NCBI GenBank assembly: GCA_019056595.1
Contig: CP036163.1
Span: 1,488,001-1,552,000, forward strand
Reading direction: 5' to 3'
DNA from: Pectobacterium atrosepticum
Lineage (GTDB): Bacteria > Pseudomonadota > Gammaproteobacteria > Enterobacterales > Enterobacteriaceae
DNA length: 64,000 bases
Below, piece by piece: positions 61,898 to 64,000 of this stretch. The notes beneath the pieces were generated by a model that made no database searches, was not told the origin of the DNA, and saw only the letters and a program-made list of their open reading frames with translations. Position 1 is the stretch's first letter. Every line of letters starts with the position of its first letter. The position numbers and the translations under genes were made by a program.

Positions 61898-63310
61898 ATC
61901 TTTTCCCGAGTTGCTAATTTTTGTCGTAAAGTACTGAATCGTGAGAACGAAATGGTCCAATCAGAGGAACCGCGTCAGCATCTGACGGTAATCCCGCGTG
62001 ACCAACATACTATTTCACGCAGTGACATCAGCGATAATGCGCTGAAAGTACTTTATCGCCTGAACAAAGCGGGCTACGAAGCTTATCTGGTTGGCGGCGG
62101 CGTACGCGATCTGCTGCTGGGTAAAAAGCCGAAGGATTTTGATATCACCACTAACGCCACGCCCGATCAGGTGCGCAAGTTATTCCGCAACTGTCGTTTG
62201 GTAGGGCGTCGTTTCCGTCTCGCACATATTATGTTCGGGCCCGAGGTGATTGAAGTTGCTACATTCCGCGGTCACCATGAACAGCATCAGGAACAGCAAG
62301 AAGCCAAAAACTCTTCTCAGCAGGCTCAGAGCGGCATGCTGCTGCGCGACAACATTTTCGGATCGGTTGAAGAAGACGCCCAACGCCGCGATTTTTCTAT
62401 CAATAGCCTCTATTACAGTATTTCTGATTTCAGCGTACGCGATTATACCAATGGCCTGAACGATCTCCGCCAGGGTGTCATTCGCATGATTGGCGATCCT
62501 GAAACGCGCTACCGTGAAGATCCGGTGCGTATGCTGCGTGCCGTCCGTTTCGCTGCCAAGTTGAACATGACCGTCAGCCCGGAAACCGCCGAACCGATTC
62601 CTCGTCTGGCCGCGCTGCTGCATGATATTCCTGCGGCGCGGATGTTTGAGGAATCGCTGAAGCTGCTTCAGTCAGGCTATGGCTACCCAACGTATAAAAT
62701 GCTGTGTGAATACCAGCTGTTCCAGCCGCTTTTCCCACTGCTGAGCCGCCATTTCACACCAAACAGCGATTCCACGCTGGAACGCATGGTTGCACAAGTG
62801 CTGAAAAACACCGATCAGCGTCTGCAAAACGATATGCGGGTGAATCCGGCATTTTTGTTCTCCGCCATGCTGTGGTATCCGCTGATTGAACATGCGCAAA
62901 AGCTGGCACAGGAAAGTGGTCTGGCCTACTTAGATGCGTTCGCGCTGGCAATGAACGATGTGCTGGACGAACAATGCCGTTCTCTGGCGATCCCTAAGCG
63001 TATTACCTCTTTAGTCCGCGATATCTGGCAACTGCAAATGCGCCTGTCTCGTCGTCAGGGTAAACGCGCTTATAAACTGATGGAGCATCCTAAATTCCGC
63101 GCCGCGTATGACCTTCTTTGCCTGCGCGCCGAGATTGAAAACCATCAGGAGCTGCTGCGTCTGGCTCAGTGGTGGGGAGAATTCCAAGTTGCGGCCCCGC
63201 CGCGTCAGCAAAATATGCTTAAATCGCTGGATGATGGCCCGACACCACATCGTCGCTCCCGCCCTCGTCGACCGCGTAAACCTACGACAGCACGCAGGGA
63301 TCAACCCTGA
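61898..63310 (+). CDS. pcnB: Poly(A) polymerase I, with probable non-AUG start
   Basis: Adds 3' poly(A) tails that speed RNA decay. About 470 residues. Nucleotidyltransferase motif [20 protein letters not shown], later [11 protein letters not shown] and [19 protein letters not shown]; basic Arg/Pro-rich tail. The segment [12 protein letters not shown] aligns with the E. coli N-terminus, which starts at AUU. Here the corresponding codon is ATC (61898), preceded by ATT (61895) and a GAGGTG ribosome site; no ATG is near. A GTG at 61862 with GGAAG upstream is an alternative start; the next ATG (61952) would remove conserved residues. Confidence 0.93.
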   Translation: MFSRVANFCRKVLNRENEMVQSEEPRQHLTVIPRDQHTISRSDISDNALKVLYRLNKAGYEAYLVGGGVRDLLLGKKPKDFDITTNATPDQVRKLFRNCRLVGRRFRLAHIMFGPEVIEVATFRGHHEQHQEQQEAKNSSQQAQSGMLLRDNIFGSVEEDAQRRDFSINSLYYSISDFSVRDYTNGLNDLRQGVIRMIGDPETRYREDPVRMLRAVRFAAKLNMTVSPETAEPIPRLAALLHDIPAARMFEESLKLLQSGYGYPTYKMLCEYQLFQPLFPLLSRHFTPNSDSTLERMVAQVLKNTDQRLQNDMRVNPAFLFSAMLWYPLIEHAQKLAQESGLAYLDAFALAMNDVLDEQCRSLAIPKRITSLVRDIWQLQMRLSRRQGKRAYKLMEHPKFRAAYDLLCLRAEIENHQELLRLAQWWGEFQVAAPPRQQNMLKSLDDGPTPHRRSRPRRPRKPTTARRDQP

Positions 63311-63807
63311 TGACACGCGTGTATCTGGCGCTGGGCAGCAATCTTGCCCAGCCTTTGCAACAGGTACGCGCCGCACTGGCTGCGCTGGATGCGATTCTAC
63401 AGACTCGCGTCATTCGCTGTTCCTCGTTTTATCGTAGTCGCCCGCTCGGCCCGCAGGATCAACCGGATTATCTTAATGCCGTCGTTGAGTTGGAAACTAC
63501 ATTAGCCGCCGAGTCGTTGCTCGATTGCACACAGGCTATCGAGCTGGAACAAGGTCGCGAACGTAAGGCGCACCGCTGGGGTCCGCGCACGTTGGATTTG
63601 GACATTCTGCTGTTCGGTGATGCCATCATCCAGACAGAACGCCTGACGGTGCCGCATTACGACATGAAAAATCGTGAGTTCATGCTCTATCCGCTCGTAG
63701 AAATCGCCCCTGAACTGACGTTCCCCGACGGCGAAACACTCACTCAACGGTTAACCGATGTCGACCGCAATGGTCTGACATTGTGGGACAACAGCAATCC
63801 CGCCTAA
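63310..63807 (+). CDS. folK: 2-amino-4-hydroxy-6-hydroxymethyldihydropteridine pyrophosphokinase
   Basis: Transfers pyrophosphate from ATP to hydroxymethyl-dihydropterin in folate synthesis. 165 residues. Signatures VYLALGSNLAQP and RWGPRTLDLDILLFGD (metal Asp pair) intact. ATG overlaps the pcnB stop by one base (TGATG), so translation is coupled. Confidence 0.97.
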   Translation: MTRVYLALGSNLAQPLQQVRAALAALDAILQTRVIRCSSFYRSRPLGPQDQPDYLNAVVELETTLAAESLLDCTQAIELEQGRERKAHRWGPRTLDLDILLFGDAIIQTERLTVPHYDMKNREFMLYPLVEIAPELTFPDGETLTQRLTDVDRNGLTLWDNSNPA

Positions 63808-63826
63808 GCCATATTAAAGCCTGCCT

Positions 63827-63855
63827 ACAAGCAGATTGAAGCATGGCGGGTATAT
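63827..63855. repeat. Remnant of an ERIC right end
   Basis: ACAAGCAGATTGAAGCATGG and following bases match the right end of the intact ERIC at 45074-45200 at 25 of 29 positions. No left half or core is present, so this is a decayed or truncated copy between folK and panB. Confidence 0.6.
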
Positions 63856-63923
63856 CGCTACACGTCGGCTTACATTAGAATGTTCCCCTTGATTCTTCGC
63901 CCTATTGACATAGGAAGACCGTC

Positions 63924-64000
63924 ATGAAACCGACGACTATCTCCCACTTGCGCCAATGGAAACAAGAGCAGCGAAAATTCGCTACGATAACGGCTTACGA
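63924..64000 (+). CDS. panB: 3-methyl-2-oxobutanoate hydroxymethyltransferase, N-terminal 25 codons (cut by window end)
   Basis: First step of pantothenate synthesis. Only [20 protein letters not shown] and a few residues (TITAY, next codon incomplete or edge) are visible; this resembles the enteric PanB N-terminus, and pcnB-folK-panB is the conserved order. AGGAAG lies 7 nt upstream of the ATG. Confidence 0.9.
   Translation, partial: MKPTTISHLRQWKQEQRKFATITAY

Overview
The window is chromosomal DNA of a plant-associated enterobacterium, most likely Pectobacterium (soft-rot Erwinia). The basis is the enteric gene order (rpoE-rseABC-lepAB-rnc-era-recO-pdxJ-acpS; gltX with the Val/Lys and Ala tRNA clusters; cdaR-degP-dgt-mtnN-btuF; hemL-fhu-mrcB-hrpB-thpR-sfsA-dksA-gluQ-pcnB-folK-panB), an ERIC element, and at the left end an adhesin/type I secretion/c-di-GMP cluster matching the one I recall being described in P. 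atrosepticum. The species cannot be fixed from the sequence alone.

Positions 1-10180 are the main accessory region. The left edge holds the N-terminus of a giant repetitive adhesin (minus strand, cut by the window end) with a LapA-type retention module and a TAAG protease-site motif. Divergent from it is a complete type I secretion operon: a TolC-like outer-membrane factor, an ABC exporter with a degenerate C39-like domain, and an HlyD-like fusion protein. Next come a membrane PAS-GAF diguanylate cyclase whose active-site motif is SGDEF instead of GGDEF, and a stand-alone EAL phosphodiesterase with its catalytic residues intact. Together they form a self-contained surface-attachment cassette with its own c-di-GMP synthesis and breakdown genes.

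Positions 10652-29314 are core genes: ferredoxin yfhL; a minus-strand block of envelope-stress (rpoE rseA rseB rseC), translation/secretion (lepA lepB) and RNA/repair genes (rnc era recO pdxJ acpS); then nadB, trmN6, srmB, the FNR-type anaerobic gene grcA, ung, two Ala tRNAs, a periplasmic esterase and gltX. Sigma-E-type promoters precede rpoE and, further on, degP. The grcA promoter has two FNR-like sites 53 bp apart.

Positions 29561-38185 mix three Val tRNAs and one Lys tRNA with likely lineage-specific genes: an Old Yellow Enzyme, an aldo/keto reductase and a TetR regulator around a palindrome, a DoxX-like protein, and a sulfate transporter operon (sbp-cysTWA) with a terminator between the binding-protein gene and the membrane-protein genes.

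Positions 38186-64000 return to conserved enteric order, with local changes: a small secreted protein of unknown function plus a 127-bp ERIC element between btuF and erpA; a MocR regulator and a LysE exporter between hemL and fhuB; a hydroxamate-siderophore operon fhuCDB without fhuA, behind a Fur-box-like site; and pcnB, whose homologous start is not ATG/GTG/TTG. The window ends in the first codons of panB. No prophage, intact insertion sequence or CRISPR array was seen.
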